From Streptomyces olivochromogenes (GTDB lineage Bacteria > Actinomycetota > Actinomycetes > Streptomycetales > Streptomycetaceae), in assembly GCF_021538895.1 (NCBI RefSeq), contig NZ_JADDRL010000024.1:1-64000 (forward strand): a stretch of DNA of 64,000 bases. The letters run 5' to 3'. Positions 1 to 7,405 of this stretch are shown here, piece after piece. Numbering within the stretch: position 1 is the first letter of the stretch; each line of letters starts with the position of its first letter. The position numbers and the translations under genes were made by a program. The notes under the pieces were generated by a model, which saw only the letters and a list, made by a program, of their open reading frames with translations, did not search any database and had not been told where the DNA came from.

Positions 1-259
1 GATGGGCGCCGAGGGCGCGGCCAACGTCATCTTCCGCCGCCAGATCGCCGATGCCGAGGACCCCGAGGCGATGCGGCACAGGATGGTCAAGGAGTACAAG
101 GCCGAGCTCATGCACCCGTACTACGCGGCGGAGCGCGGTCTGGTCGACGACGTCATCGACCCGGCCGAAACCCGCGAGGTGCTCGTCAAGTCCCTGGCGA
201 TGCTGCACACCAAGCACGCAGACCTGCCGTCCCGCAAGCACGGCAACCCCCCGCAGTAA
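1..259 (+). CDS. accB: Acyl-CoA carboxylase, beta (carboxyltransferase) subunit, C-terminal fragment
   Basis: Only the last 85 or so codons are present; the gene enters from the left edge with codons in phase at base 2. The visible residues (GAEGAANVIFRRQI near the start, HPYYAAERGLVDDVID in the middle) match the C-terminal carboxyltransferase domain of actinobacterial propionyl/acetyl-CoA carboxylase beta subunits, which move the carboxyl group from biotin to the acyl-CoA. The following gene is an epsilon subunit, found only with actinobacterial acyl-CoA carboxylases, which supports the call. Whether the substrate is acetyl- or propionyl-CoA cannot be read from this fragment; accB and pccB are both used for it. 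Confidence 0.9.
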   Translation, partial: MGAEGAANVIFRRQIADAEDPEAMRHRMVKEYKAELMHPYYAAERGLVDDVIDPAETREVLVKSLAMLHTKHADLPSRKHGNPPQ

Positions 260-294
260 CCCTGCGGAAACCTCTCTCACGGAGACTGACACCC

Positions 295-489
295 ATGGAC
301 AACGCTGACATCCGCGTCGAGAAGGGCCACGCCGAGCCCGAGGAGGTCGCCGCCATCACCGCGATCCTCCTGGCCCGTGCCGCCGCCCGCGGCTCCGCGC
401 CCACGGCGACGCACCGTGGCCGCGCCAAGGCCGGCTGGCGCCGCCTGGAGCGTGAGCCGGGCTTCCGCGCTCCGCACAGCTGGCACTGA
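295..489 (+). CDS. accE: Acyl-CoA carboxylase epsilon subunit
   Basis: A 64-residue protein starting at ATG 295 with an AACCTCTCTCACGGAG-type leader; GGAG lies about 9 bases upstream. It begins MDNADIRVEKGHAEPEEVAA and ends with W-rich GWRRLEREPG...SWH, the pattern of the small epsilon subunits that stabilise and activate actinobacterial acyl-CoA carboxylase complexes. It lies 35 bases downstream of the beta subunit gene and is surely cotranscribed with it. The product should bind the carboxyltransferase core and help supply malonyl- or methylmalonyl-CoA for fatty acids and polyketides. A perfect hairpin follows within 15 bases of the stop. Confidence 0.92.
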   Translation: MDNADIRVEKGHAEPEEVAAITAILLARAAARGSAPTATHRGRAKAGWRRLEREPGFRAPHSWH

Positions 490-503
490 GCCCGTACGAC
501 GAA

Positions 504-536
504 GAAGGGCCCCTCTCGGGAAGAGAGGGGCCCTTC
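504..536 (+). terminator. Rho-independent-type terminator after accE
   Basis: A perfect 14-bp stem (504-517 with 523-536) closes a 5-base loop; the stem is GC-rich (GGGCCCC core). There is no long T run, as is common in Streptomyces. It ends the accB-accE transcript. Confidence 0.85.
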
Positions 537-572
537 CGCATGCGCTGCCCGACGTGCAATGCCCGCGGGACG

Positions 573-611
573 CGGAAAGGGGCGCCCTCCTGAGGAGAGC
601 GCCCCTTTCCG
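573..611. terminator. Bidirectional terminator between accE and cvnD2
   Basis: A 13-bp perfect stem (573-585 with 599-611) encloses a smaller CTCC/GGAG stem. It lies 16 bases past the cvnD2 stop codon on the minus strand, so it most likely ends the conservon 2 transcript and also backs up the accE terminator. Confidence 0.8.
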
Positions 612-626
612 TGCGTACGGGTCCCG

Positions 627-1208
627 CTACCGCAGGCGCGCCATGAGCGCGTGCTCCACGAGCGTGATGAGCGCCGACTTGGCGTCCGCGCGGTGGCGGG
701 CGTCCGTCGTGATGATCGGGGTGTCGGGGCCGATCTGCAGGGCCTCGCGCACCTCGTCCGGCTGGTACGGCTGGTTGCCGTCGAAGCCGTTGAGGGCGAT
801 GACGAACGGCAGCCCGCTGTTCTCGAAGTAGTCGACCGCCGGGAAGCAGTCGGCGAGACGGCGGGTGTCGACCAGGACGATGGCGCCGATGGCACCGCGC
901 ACCAGGTCGTCCCACATGAACCAGAACCGGTCCTGACCGGGCGTACCGAAGAGGTACAGGATCAGGTCCTGGTCCAGGGTGATACGGCCGAAGTCCATGG
1001 CGACCGTGGTGGTCGTCTTGTCCCCGGTGTGGGTGAGGTCGTCGATACCGGCCGACGCGGACGTCATGACGGCCTCTGTGCGCAGCGGGTTGATCTCCGA
1101 GACGGCGCCGACGAACGTGGTCTTGCCCACGCCGAAGCCGCCCGCCACCACGATCTTCGCGGAGGTGGTGGAGCGGGAAGGACCGCCGCTAGAGCTTGCG
1201 AAGTCCAC
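627..1208 (-). CDS. cvnD2: Conservon GTPase CvnD (copy 2)
   Basis: A 193-residue Ras-like small GTPase. The P-loop is GGFGVGKTT at about residues 23-31, the switch-II-like motif is GTPGQDR near residue 88, and a NKxD-like segment ALNGFD follows. The start is GTG at 1208, inside the end of cvnC2 (20-nt overlap), so translation is probably coupled. In conservons the D protein is the GTP-binding part of a membrane-proximal complex with CvnA, CvnB and CvnC that is formally similar to a eukaryotic G-protein module. The sequence is nearly the same as the second copy at 5914-6489, with an exactly identical 164-nt tract. The number 2 is assigned from remembered S. coelicolor order. Confidence 0.9.
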   Translation of the reverse strand: MDFASSSGGPSRSTTSAKIVVAGGFGVGKTTFVGAVSEINPLRTEAVMTSASAGIDDLTHTGDKTTTTVAMDFGRITLDQDLILYLFGTPGQDRFWFMWDDLVRGAIGAIVLVDTRRLADCFPAVDYFENSGLPFVIALNGFDGNQPYQPDEVREALQIGPDTPIITTDARHRADAKSALITLVEHALMARLR

Positions 1209-1758
1209 TGAGCACCCTTTCGAGCAGTGTCACGTCTGGCTGGCCGCCGGCGTTCTCGTCGCCGCCGGGCTGATGGATGGCGACCAGGCCCGCCTCCGCC
1301 AAGTCGGCGACGAGGATCCTGGCCACGCCGAGTGGGATCGACAGCAGGGCCGAGACTTCGGCCACAGACTTGATCTCCCGGCAGAGGTTGCAGATCCGCT
1401 GATGCTCGGGCAGTTGGCCCTGCATCTGGTGCGGCTGCGCGGTGGTGTGCACCAGCGCCTCGATGGCGAGCTGGTACCGCGGGCGGGTCCGGCCGCCGGT
1501 CATGGCGTACGGACGCACCAAGGGGTTGTTCGACGCCCCGGCGGGCGCCGGCTCGGGACGACGCTGCGGCTGCACCGGCTGAATGCGCGGTGCCGGCGGC
1601 TGGTCGTACGGCGACGGGCCGGGACCCTGCGGCGCGTACGGCTGCCGGTGGCTCGGGGCGGAGGGGAAGTTGTACCGGTTCGCGGAACCGTCGTTCCGGC
1701 CCTGGGCAGGGCCGTACGACCAGTTGCCCGTATGAGAACCGCCTGGGGGTGTTGCCAC
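1189..1758 (-). CDS. cvnC2: Conservon DUF742 protein CvnC (copy 2)
   Basis: A DUF742 protein of 189 residues from the preferred GTG at 1758, which has GGAGGAG 5-6 bases upstream; a GTG at 1788 would add 10 residues but lacks such a site. The first ~65 residues are Pro/Gln-rich and disordered-looking. The conserved part starts with LVRPYAMTGGRTRPRY, followed by a winged-helix-like region containing ICNLCREIKSVAEVSALL and LGVARILVADLAEAGLV. Family knowledge: DUF742 proteins bridge the roadblock protein and the GTPase in conservon complexes. Compared with copy 1 (132 aa) this one has a longer N-terminal tail. Confidence 0.88.
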   Translation of the reverse strand: MATPPGGSHTGNWSYGPAQGRNDGSANRYNFPSAPSHRQPYAPQGPGPSPYDQPPAPRIQPVQPQRRPEPAPAGASNNPLVRPYAMTGGRTRPRYQLAIEALVHTTAQPHQMQGQLPEHQRICNLCREIKSVAEVSALLSIPLGVARILVADLAEAGLVAIHQPGGDENAGGQPDVTLLERVLSGLRKL

Positions 1759-1854
1759 TTTCTCTCCTCCTCCGACCGTGCCGGGCACCCATCTCTGTGG
1801 AGCCGCGTCCCGAAACCTTACGGCCCCGGGACGCGAAAACGCACCGTCTGATTG

Positions 1855-2277
1855 TCAGTTGAGAAGGCTTCCCTGGAGTTCGGCGCGCAGGTCCGGGGTA
1901 AGAACCGTGCCTGCGCGGTCGACCAGGAGTGCCATTTCGTACCCGATGAGGCCGATGTCCGCCTCGGGGTGGGCCAGGACGGCCAGCGACGAACCATCGG
2001 AAATGGACATGAGGAACAGGAATCCCCGCTCCATCTCCACAACCGTCTGATTCACGCTGCCACCCTCGAAGATCCGGGAGGCGCCTGCCGTCAGAGACGT
2101 CAGACCGGAGGCGACGGCCGCGAGCTGGTCGGCGCGGTCGCGGGGGAAGCCTTCGGACATCGCCAGAAGGAGTCCGTCGGCGGAGACCACCACCGTGTGG
2201 GACACCCCCGGGGTGTTGTCCACGAAGTTGGTGATCAACCAGTTCAGGTTCTGTGCCGCCTGGCTCATCGGGCTCAC
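1855..2277 (-). CDS. cvnB2: Conservon roadblock/LC7 protein CvnB (copy 2)
   Basis: A 140-residue roadblock/LC7-domain protein. The GTG at 2277 is preferred because AGGAG lies 7 bases upstream and the start falls one base after the cvnA2 stop (TAG T GTG), implying translational coupling; an internal ATG three codons on (MSQAAQNLNW) is the alternative. Motifs seen: FVDNTPGVSHTVVVSADGLL, GLTSLTAGASRIFEGG, and the EMERGFLFLMSISDGSSLAVLA core. Roadblock proteins in conservons are thought to regulate the partner GTPase CvnD. Confidence 0.9.
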   Translation of the reverse strand: MSPMSQAAQNLNWLITNFVDNTPGVSHTVVVSADGLLLAMSEGFPRDRADQLAAVASGLTSLTAGASRIFEGGSVNQTVVEMERGFLFLMSISDGSSLAVLAHPEADIGLIGYEMALLVDRAGTVLTPDLRAELQGSLLN

Positions 2278-2278
2278 A

Positions 2279-5200
2279 CTAACGCTCCTGGTTGTAGGTG
2301 CTGTCAGGACCGAAGCCCTGGCCGTTCGTTTCACTGCCTGCGTTGCGTCCGCGCTGGACACCTCGACGCAGGTTGCTCAGCCTGCCCCGGACGTCCTCCG
2401 GGGCGCGGGAGACCTGGGGGCCTCCCTGGGGGGTGGTCTCGGCGGCTCCCTCGACCAGGTTGGCCTTGGGTACCCGCCGCGGCAGACCGGAGGAGGTGAC
2501 CCCGCCGGCCTTCGGCTTCCGGAGCTGCGAGGCCTGCTGCCACCGCTCGTCGTTCGCCGAACGCCAGCCGTTGTCACCGTTGTTCTGCGGTGCGGGGGCC
2601 GGCACGTCCTGGCGCACCCGCGCCGCGCCGTTCGAGCCGTTCGACCCGTTCGTGCCGCCCGCGATGGATCCGCGGCGGGGCAGCCCGGCGTCGGTCAGCT
2701 GGTGAGCGGCGTTGGAGGCCGGTCCCGGACGGTCGAAGCCTACGCGGTCCTGCTCATTCACGTCACCGGCCTGCGCCGATTCCGCTTCCGGAGCGTACTG
2801 GCCCGGGTAGCCGTTCTGGTAGCCACCCTGCTGCGGCCAGTCGTCCTGGTAGGACGGCTCCTCGTACGCCGGGAAGCCGTCGGCCGCGGTGCCGCGGGCG
2901 GCCGCGGACTCCTCCTGGGCCGACTCCGCATACCCGGGCTCGGGGTAGCCGCCGTTCGGGGCGTAGGCGTCGCGCTGCGGCAGGCCGCCGTTCGGCGCGA
3001 AGTACTGCTCGTCGTACGCGGGCTGCTGCCGCTCGTCGTACGACGTCTGCAGCTGCTCCTCGTACGCCGGCTGCGGTGCGTAGCCCGTCGGCTGCTCCTG
3101 GTAGCCCGTACCGCTTGTGTCGTACCCCTGCGGGGCGTCGAAGTCGTCGGCGTAGGCAGGAGCCTCGCCGCCCTCCAGGCCGGGCTGCTGGCCGTGCGAC
3201 TGGGCCTCCAGCGCCGCGCGGCGCTCCTCACGCATCAGCGAGCGGCCCACCGGGTCCAGATCGCGGATGTCGTCGGGAACCTCGGTGTAACGGCTGTCGT
3301 CGAAGCCGAGCTCGGCCGCCGTGCGCATCGGCGCCTGCGGGAGCTGGTTGAAGCTCTCACCCTGGAACTGCTGCTCCGGGATGATCTGGGAGACCGTGAA
3401 CTCCTCGCGGTTCAGCGACTGTTCGCCACCGCCACCGTGCGTGATCGCGTCCGGCAGCATGACCAGGGAGGTCGTGCCGGCCTGCTCGCCCGAGGGGCGG
3501 AGCTGGACGCGGATGCCGTGCCGGTCGGACAGCCGGCCGACCACGAACAGGCCCATGCGCTGGGAGATCGCGGCGTCCACCGTCGGCGGGTTGGCCAGCT
3601 TGTGGTTGATGTCCGCGAAGTCCTCGGCGGTCAGGCCGATGCCCTTGTCGTGGATCTCGATCATGACCCGACCGTCGGGGAGACGGGTGGCGGTGACGCG
3701 AACCTTGGTCTGCGGGGAGGAGAACGTCGTGGCGTTCTCCAGCAGCTCGGCCAGCAGGTGCACGAGGTCGGTGACCGCGCGGCCGTGGATCTCGGCCTCC
3801 GGGACGCCGGACAGCTCGATGCGCTCGTACTGCTCCACCTCGGAGGAGGCGGCGCGCAGGACGTCGACCAGCGGGACCGGCTGGTCCCAGCGGCGGCCGG
3901 GCTCCTCGCCCGCGAGGACGAGGAGGTTCTCGCCGTTGCGGCGCATACGGGTCGCGAGGTGGTCCAGGCGGAAGAGGTTCTCCAGCTGGTCCGGGTCGGC
4001 CTCGTTGTTCTCCAGGTCGGTGATCAGGGTCAGCTGGCCCTCGATCAGCGACTGGTTGCGGCGCGAGAGGTTGGTGAAGATCGCGTTGATGTTGCCCCGC
4101 AGCAGGGCCTGCTCGGCGGCGAGCCGGACGGCCTCGCGGTGGACCTGGTCGAAGGCCCGGGCGACCTCGCCGATCTCGTCCGTGGAGGTGATCGGGATGG
4201 GCGCCACGCGGGTGTCGACGCGGCCGGGGTCGGTGCGCGAGAGCTGGTCGACCAGCATCGGCAGGCGCTGCTCGGCGATGCCGAAGGCGGCGTTGCGCAG
4301 CTGGCGCATCGAGCGGCTCATCTGGCGGGCCACCAGGCCGGCCAGGATGAACGCGGCGAGCAGGGCGACCACGACCACGGCACCGGTGATGAACGCGGAG
4401 GTCTTGGCGTTGTCGGCGATGTCGGAGGCCTCGTTCACGGCCTTGTCCGCGAGATCGAACTCGATCTGGTGGTAGGCGTTGAACTTGAGCGTGTTGAACG
4501 CCCACCAGTTCTGCGCGGTGATGCCCTTGGTGGCGAGCCCGGCGCGGGTGGTGGTGCTGGTGTCGCTCAGGGTCGCAAGCGCCGAGATCATCTTGGTCGG
4601 GTCGGCCGGCGGCGGCACGTAGTTCGGGTCCTTGCCCTTGGCCGCCTCGACCATCGCCGCGCCGTCGGACCTGACCTTCGTCTCGGCCGTGTTCAGCTTC
4701 ACCGTGTCGGCGTCGGTGCCACCGCCCTTGTACTCCTCGACGGCGATCCGCTCCAGGTAGGCGTACGAGGAGAGGGAGACCCGCTGGGTCGCCAGGTTCG
4801 GGGCGTCCGGGCCGGGCTTGATCAGCAGGTGCATGCCGATCGAGCGCTCCAGGGACAGGGCGGCCTTGGTCAGCGAGATGGCGTAGACGGTACGGCCGTA
4901 GGAGGTGATGTTGCCGGTGCCCAGTCCGAGTTCGTTGGCAAACTCCATCAGGGGGTGGGCGATGTCGACGTAGCCCTCTTCGGTCTGGACGCCGGTCACC
5001 TTCTTGCCGTAGGCGATCGCGCGCAGGTCCTGGAGCTTCGGCTCGCTCTCCCGGAACTGCTTCAGGCGGCGCTGCAGGCCCGCCTTCTGCGGCATGTTCT
5101 GCGCGGCCTGGTCGAAGGCGTCGGCGGCCTCGTCGGTCTTCTTGCGGATCGCGACGACGGTCGCGTCGTCCTGGCCCTTGCCCTGCAGCAGCGGGGCGGC

Positions 5201-5533
5201 GCTGACGTCACGCTCGACGTAGAGCGCGTCTGCGTATCCGAGGGCGGCACGCACCAGGCGCGCGGTGTTCTCCGCGTCCTGGGCCTCCTGCCAGGTGTCG
5301 ATCGAGCTCTTCACCTGGAAGCCGCCCATGACGAGGCCGACCATCACGGGTATGAGCAGGATCGCGTTCAGCCTGGTCGGCACCCGCCAGTTGCGGGGGG
5401 AGAAGCGGCCGCCGCTCTTCGGGGGAGCGGCCACCGGCTCCGAGCCGGGCACAGGGGTGGGCGCCGCAGCGCGCGGCGGCGGGGTGAAGTTGCCCCGCGC
5501 CGACGGCTCGGGACCGTTCTTGCTTCGCCTCAC
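2279..5533 (-). CDS. cvnA2: Conservon sensor histidine-kinase-like protein CvnA (copy 2)
   Basis: A 1084-residue membrane protein from GTG 5533 (MRRSKNGPEP); an in-frame start at 5608 is possible but lacks a better ribosome site. Order of parts: short basic N-terminus; membrane segment near residues 50-72; extracytoplasmic nitrate/nitrite-sensing (NIT-type) domain to ~375; second membrane segment ~381-405; HAMP-like linker; and a GHKL ATPase domain with N box LLAELLENATTFSS (~595), DKGIGL (~630) and GLFVVGRLSDRHG. After ~690 the protein is a long Gln/Tyr/Gly/Pro-rich tail. No clear phospho-accepting His box is visible, as is usual for CvnA. It heads the cvn2 operon. Confidence 0.88.
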   Translation of the reverse strand: MRRSKNGPEPSARGNFTPPPRAAAPTPVPGSEPVAAPPKSGGRFSPRNWRVPTRLNAILLIPVMVGLVMGGFQVKSSIDTWQEAQDAENTARLVRAALGYADALYVERDVSAAPLLQGKGQDDATVVAIRKKTDEAADAFDQAAQNMPQKAGLQRRLKQFRESEPKLQDLRAIAYGKKVTGVQTEEGYVDIAHPLMEFANELGLGTGNITSYGRTVYAISLTKAALSLERSIGMHLLIKPGPDAPNLATQRVSLSSYAYLERIAVEEYKGGGTDADTVKLNTAETKVRSDGAAMVEAAKGKDPNYVPPPADPTKMISALATLSDTSTTTRAGLATKGITAQNWWAFNTLKFNAYHQIEFDLADKAVNEASDIADNAKTSAFITGAVVVVALLAAFILAGLVARQMSRSMRQLRNAAFGIAEQRLPMLVDQLSRTDPGRVDTRVAPIPITSTDEIGEVARAFDQVHREAVRLAAEQALLRGNINAIFTNLSRRNQSLIEGQLTLITDLENNEADPDQLENLFRLDHLATRMRRNGENLLVLAGEEPGRRWDQPVPLVDVLRAASSEVEQYERIELSGVPEAEIHGRAVTDLVHLLAELLENATTFSSPQTKVRVTATRLPDGRVMIEIHDKGIGLTAEDFADINHKLANPPTVDAAISQRMGLFVVGRLSDRHGIRVQLRPSGEQAGTTSLVMLPDAITHGGGGEQSLNREEFTVSQIIPEQQFQGESFNQLPQAPMRTAAELGFDDSRYTEVPDDIRDLDPVGRSLMREERRAALEAQSHGQQPGLEGGEAPAYADDFDAPQGYDTSGTGYQEQPTGYAPQPAYEEQLQTSYDERQQPAYDEQYFAPNGGLPQRDAYAPNGGYPEPGYAESAQEESAAARGTAADGFPAYEEPSYQDDWPQQGGYQNGYPGQYAPEAESAQAGDVNEQDRVGFDRPGPASNAAHQLTDAGLPRRGSIAGGTNGSNGSNGAARVRQDVPAPAPQNNGDNGWRSANDERWQQASQLRKPKAGGVTSSGLPRRVPKANLVEGAAETTPQGGPQVSRAPEDVRGRLSNLRRGVQRGRNAGSETNGQGFGPDSTYNQER

Positions 5534-5735
5534 TCGACCAACAACCTCTCGGCGGCGGGCACCTACGTCGTGCCGCAGTCTCTCAGAGCCCGGTGTGTCA
5601 CAGACCACTGATGAGTACGTCTTTGACTATTGGGCAGTTCAGGCATTCCAGCACGTGGACCTGCGCACTTCCAAACAGTGGAAAGGGTCGATTCCCTGTG
5701 ATGTAAGCCCTAGATAAATCGGTCATAAAGAGCGA

Positions 5736-5755
5736 GCCCCGTCAAAAGACGGGGC
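5736..5755. terminator. Short stem-loop with AAAA loop
   Basis: A perfect 8-bp stem (5736-5743 with 5748-5755) with a tetra-A loop is followed on the plus strand by GTTTGT. It may be a secondary terminator behind cvnD1 or a structure in the cvnA2 leader. Confidence 0.55.
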
Positions 5756-5829
5756 GTTTGTGGACGCAGCGATACCGCTTGACCGCGACGCGTGGCGATA
5801 CCACCGGATTCCTCTGCCGAAACGTTATG

Positions 5830-5875
5830 AACACCGGAGCCGACCGTGTCAAAGGCCACAGCCGGCTCCGGTGTT
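5830..5875 (-). terminator. Terminator downstream of cvnD1
   Basis: A perfect 13-bp stem (5830-5842 with 5863-5875), loop of 20 bases, lying about 40 bases beyond the cvnD1 stop on the minus strand and followed by T-rich sequence in that direction. It most likely ends the cvn1 transcript. Confidence 0.75.
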
Positions 5876-5913
5876 GTTACGACAACTGCCGTACGGCACT
5901 CCCGACTTGAGTG

Positions 5914-6489
5914 CTACCTCAGCCGTGCCATGAGGGCGTGCTCGACCAGCGTGATCAGCGCGCTCTTGGCATCGGAGCGGTGGCGGGCGTCCGTCGTGAT
6001 GATCGGGGTGTCCGGCCCGATCTGCAGCGCCTCACGCACCTCTTCCGGCTGGTAGGGCTGCTGCCCGTCGAAGCCGTTGAGCGCGACCACGAACGGCAGG
6101 CCCGAGTTCTCGAAGTAGTCGACCGCCGGGAAGCAGTCGGCCAGGCGCCGGGTGTCCACGAGCACCACCGCGCCGATGGCACCGCGCACCAGGTCGTCCC
6201 ACATGAACCAGAACCGGTCCTGACCGGGCGTACCGAAGAGGTACAGGATCAGGTCCTGGTCCAGGGTGATACGGCCGAAGTCCATGGCGACCGTGGTGGT
6301 CGTCTTGTCCCCGGTGTGGGTGAGGTCGTCGATGCCCGCGCTCGCGGACGTCATCACGGCCTCCGTGCGCAGCGGGTTGATCTCGGAGACGGCGCCGACG
6401 AACGTGGTCTTGCCGACACCGAAGCCGCCCGCCACCACGATCTTCGCGGAGGTGGTGGCCCGGCCTCCGTCAGAGCTTGCGAAGTCCAC
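5914..6489 (-). CDS. cvnD1: Conservon GTPase CvnD (copy 1)
   Basis: A 191-residue Ras-like GTPase with P-loop GGFGVGKTT (~21-29) and GTPGQDR (~86). The start is GTG at 6489, overlapping cvnC1 by 20 nt exactly as in the neighbouring conservon. It differs from CvnD2 mainly at the N-terminus (SDGGRATTSAK against SSSGGPSRSTTSAK) and at a few surface positions. Bases 6170-6333 are identical to 883-1046 in cvnD2, including all silent positions. It should cycle GTP as the output component of the Cvn1 complex. Confidence 0.9.
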   Translation of the reverse strand: MDFASSDGGRATTSAKIVVAGGFGVGKTTFVGAVSEINPLRTEAVMTSASAGIDDLTHTGDKTTTTVAMDFGRITLDQDLILYLFGTPGQDRFWFMWDDLVRGAIGAVVLVDTRRLADCFPAVDYFENSGLPFVVALNGFDGQQPYQPEEVREALQIGPDTPIITTDARHRSDAKSALITLVEHALMARLR

Positions 6490-6868
6490 TGAGCACCCTT
6501 TCGAGCAGCGTCACGTCCGGAGCGCCGCCGTTGTTCTCGTCGCCACCCGGCTGGTGGATGGCGACCAGGCCGGCCTCTGCGAGGTCGGCAACCAGGATCC
6601 GGGCCACACCGAGCGGCATGGCGAGCAGCGCCGACACCTCGGCCACGGACTTCACCTCGCGGCACAGGTGGCAGATGCGCTGGTGCTCCGGGAGCAGTCC
6701 CATGAGCGCTGCCGGGTCGGCCGTGGTGCTGATCAGTGCCTCGATGGCGAGCTGGTAGCGCGGCCGGGTCCGGCCACCGGTCATCGCATACGGACGTACC
6801 AGCGGCTGGTCGCCCTCATCCCCGTACGGCTCCGCGTACGGATCATGAGAGGCGGTGGGCGGGGTCAT
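6470..6868 (-). CDS. cvnC1: Conservon DUF742 protein CvnC (copy 1)
   Basis: A 132-residue DUF742 protein starting at ATG 6868, with GGAGG a few bases upstream. It carries DQPLVRPYAMTGGRTRPRY near residue 25, then ICHLCREVKSVAEVSALLAM and LGVARILVADLAEAGLVAIH. It is shorter than copy 2 because it lacks most of the Pro-rich N-terminal tail. The gap to cvnB1 is 114 bases; the gene overlaps cvnD1. Role inferred from family: adaptor within the conservon complex. Confidence 0.88.
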   Translation of the reverse strand: MTPPTASHDPYAEPYGDEGDQPLVRPYAMTGGRTRPRYQLAIEALISTTADPAALMGLLPEHQRICHLCREVKSVAEVSALLAMPLGVARILVADLAEAGLVAIHQPGGDENNGGAPDVTLLERVLSGLRKL

Positions 6869-6982
6869 GAATCCTCCGGGCGGGACAGCAAGTGCTCGGT
6901 CAGTCGGGCCGTCTGTCGGGGCCGGTGGGGGGATTGTGTCGGCCGGACGGTGATTTGGTGAGGTGGGTGGTGCCGGGGCCGA

Positions 6983-7405
6983 TCAGTGAAGCAGACTTCC
7001 TTGGAGCTCGGCGCGCAGGTCGGGCGTGAGTACCGCGCCCGCGCGGTCGACCAGCAGCGCCATCTCGTAGCCGACGAGGCCGATGTCGCACTCCGGGTGG
7101 GCCAGGACGGCCAGCGACGAGCCGTCCGAGACGGACATGAGGAAGAGAAACCCTCGTTCCATCTCGACGACCGTCTGCGCCACGTTGCCGCCCTCGAAGA
7201 TCCGGGAGGCCCCGGCCGTCAGCGAGGTGAGCCCGGACGCGACCGCCGCGAGCTGGTCGGCGCGGTCGCGCGGGAAGCCTTCCGACATCGCCAGAAGGAG
7301 ACCGTCGGCGGACACGACGACGGTGTGGGACACCCCGGGGGTGTTGTCCACGAAGTTGGTGATCAACCAGTTGAGATTCTGTGCCGCCTGGCTCATCTGG
7401 CTCAA
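6983..7405 (-). CDS. cvnB1: Conservon roadblock/LC7 protein CvnB (copy 1)
   Basis: A 140-residue roadblock/LC7 protein. TTG at 7405 directly abuts the cvnA1 TAG and has AGGAG 6 bases upstream, so it is preferred over the ATG three codons later. Protein sequence is almost the same as CvnB2 (NLNWLITNFVDNTPGVSHTV, ASRIFEGGNVAQTVVEMERG), with silent differences spread along the gene. It probably modulates the CvnD1 GTPase and docks on CvnA1. Confidence 0.9.
   Translation of the reverse strand: MSQMSQAAQNLNWLITNFVDNTPGVSHTVVVSADGLLLAMSEGFPRDRADQLAAVASGLTSLTAGASRIFEGGNVAQTVVEMERGFLFLMSVSDGSSLAVLAHPECDIGLVGYEMALLVDRAGAVLTPDLRAELQGSLLH

Larger units (their letters stand above)
5534..5913. promoter_or_regulatory. 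Inter-conservon region: cvnA2 promoter side and cvnD1 terminators
   Basis: This 380-base gap separates the end of the first-transcribed conservon (cvnD1, stop at 5914) from the start of cvnA2 (5533). It contains the two hairpins listed separately. Between about 5600 and 5735 the sequence is less GC-rich than its surroundings, as expected for a promoter reading left into cvnA2, but I cannot pick confident -10 and -35 hexamers. No coding potential is seen. Confidence 0.5.

Noticed and set aside
2195..5611. Long plus-strand open frame of more than 1100 codons opposite cvnA2
   Set aside because: It is an antisense shadow created by GC-rich codons of cvnA2; it has no domain, no ribosome site and arginine/valine/glycine-rich nonsense composition.
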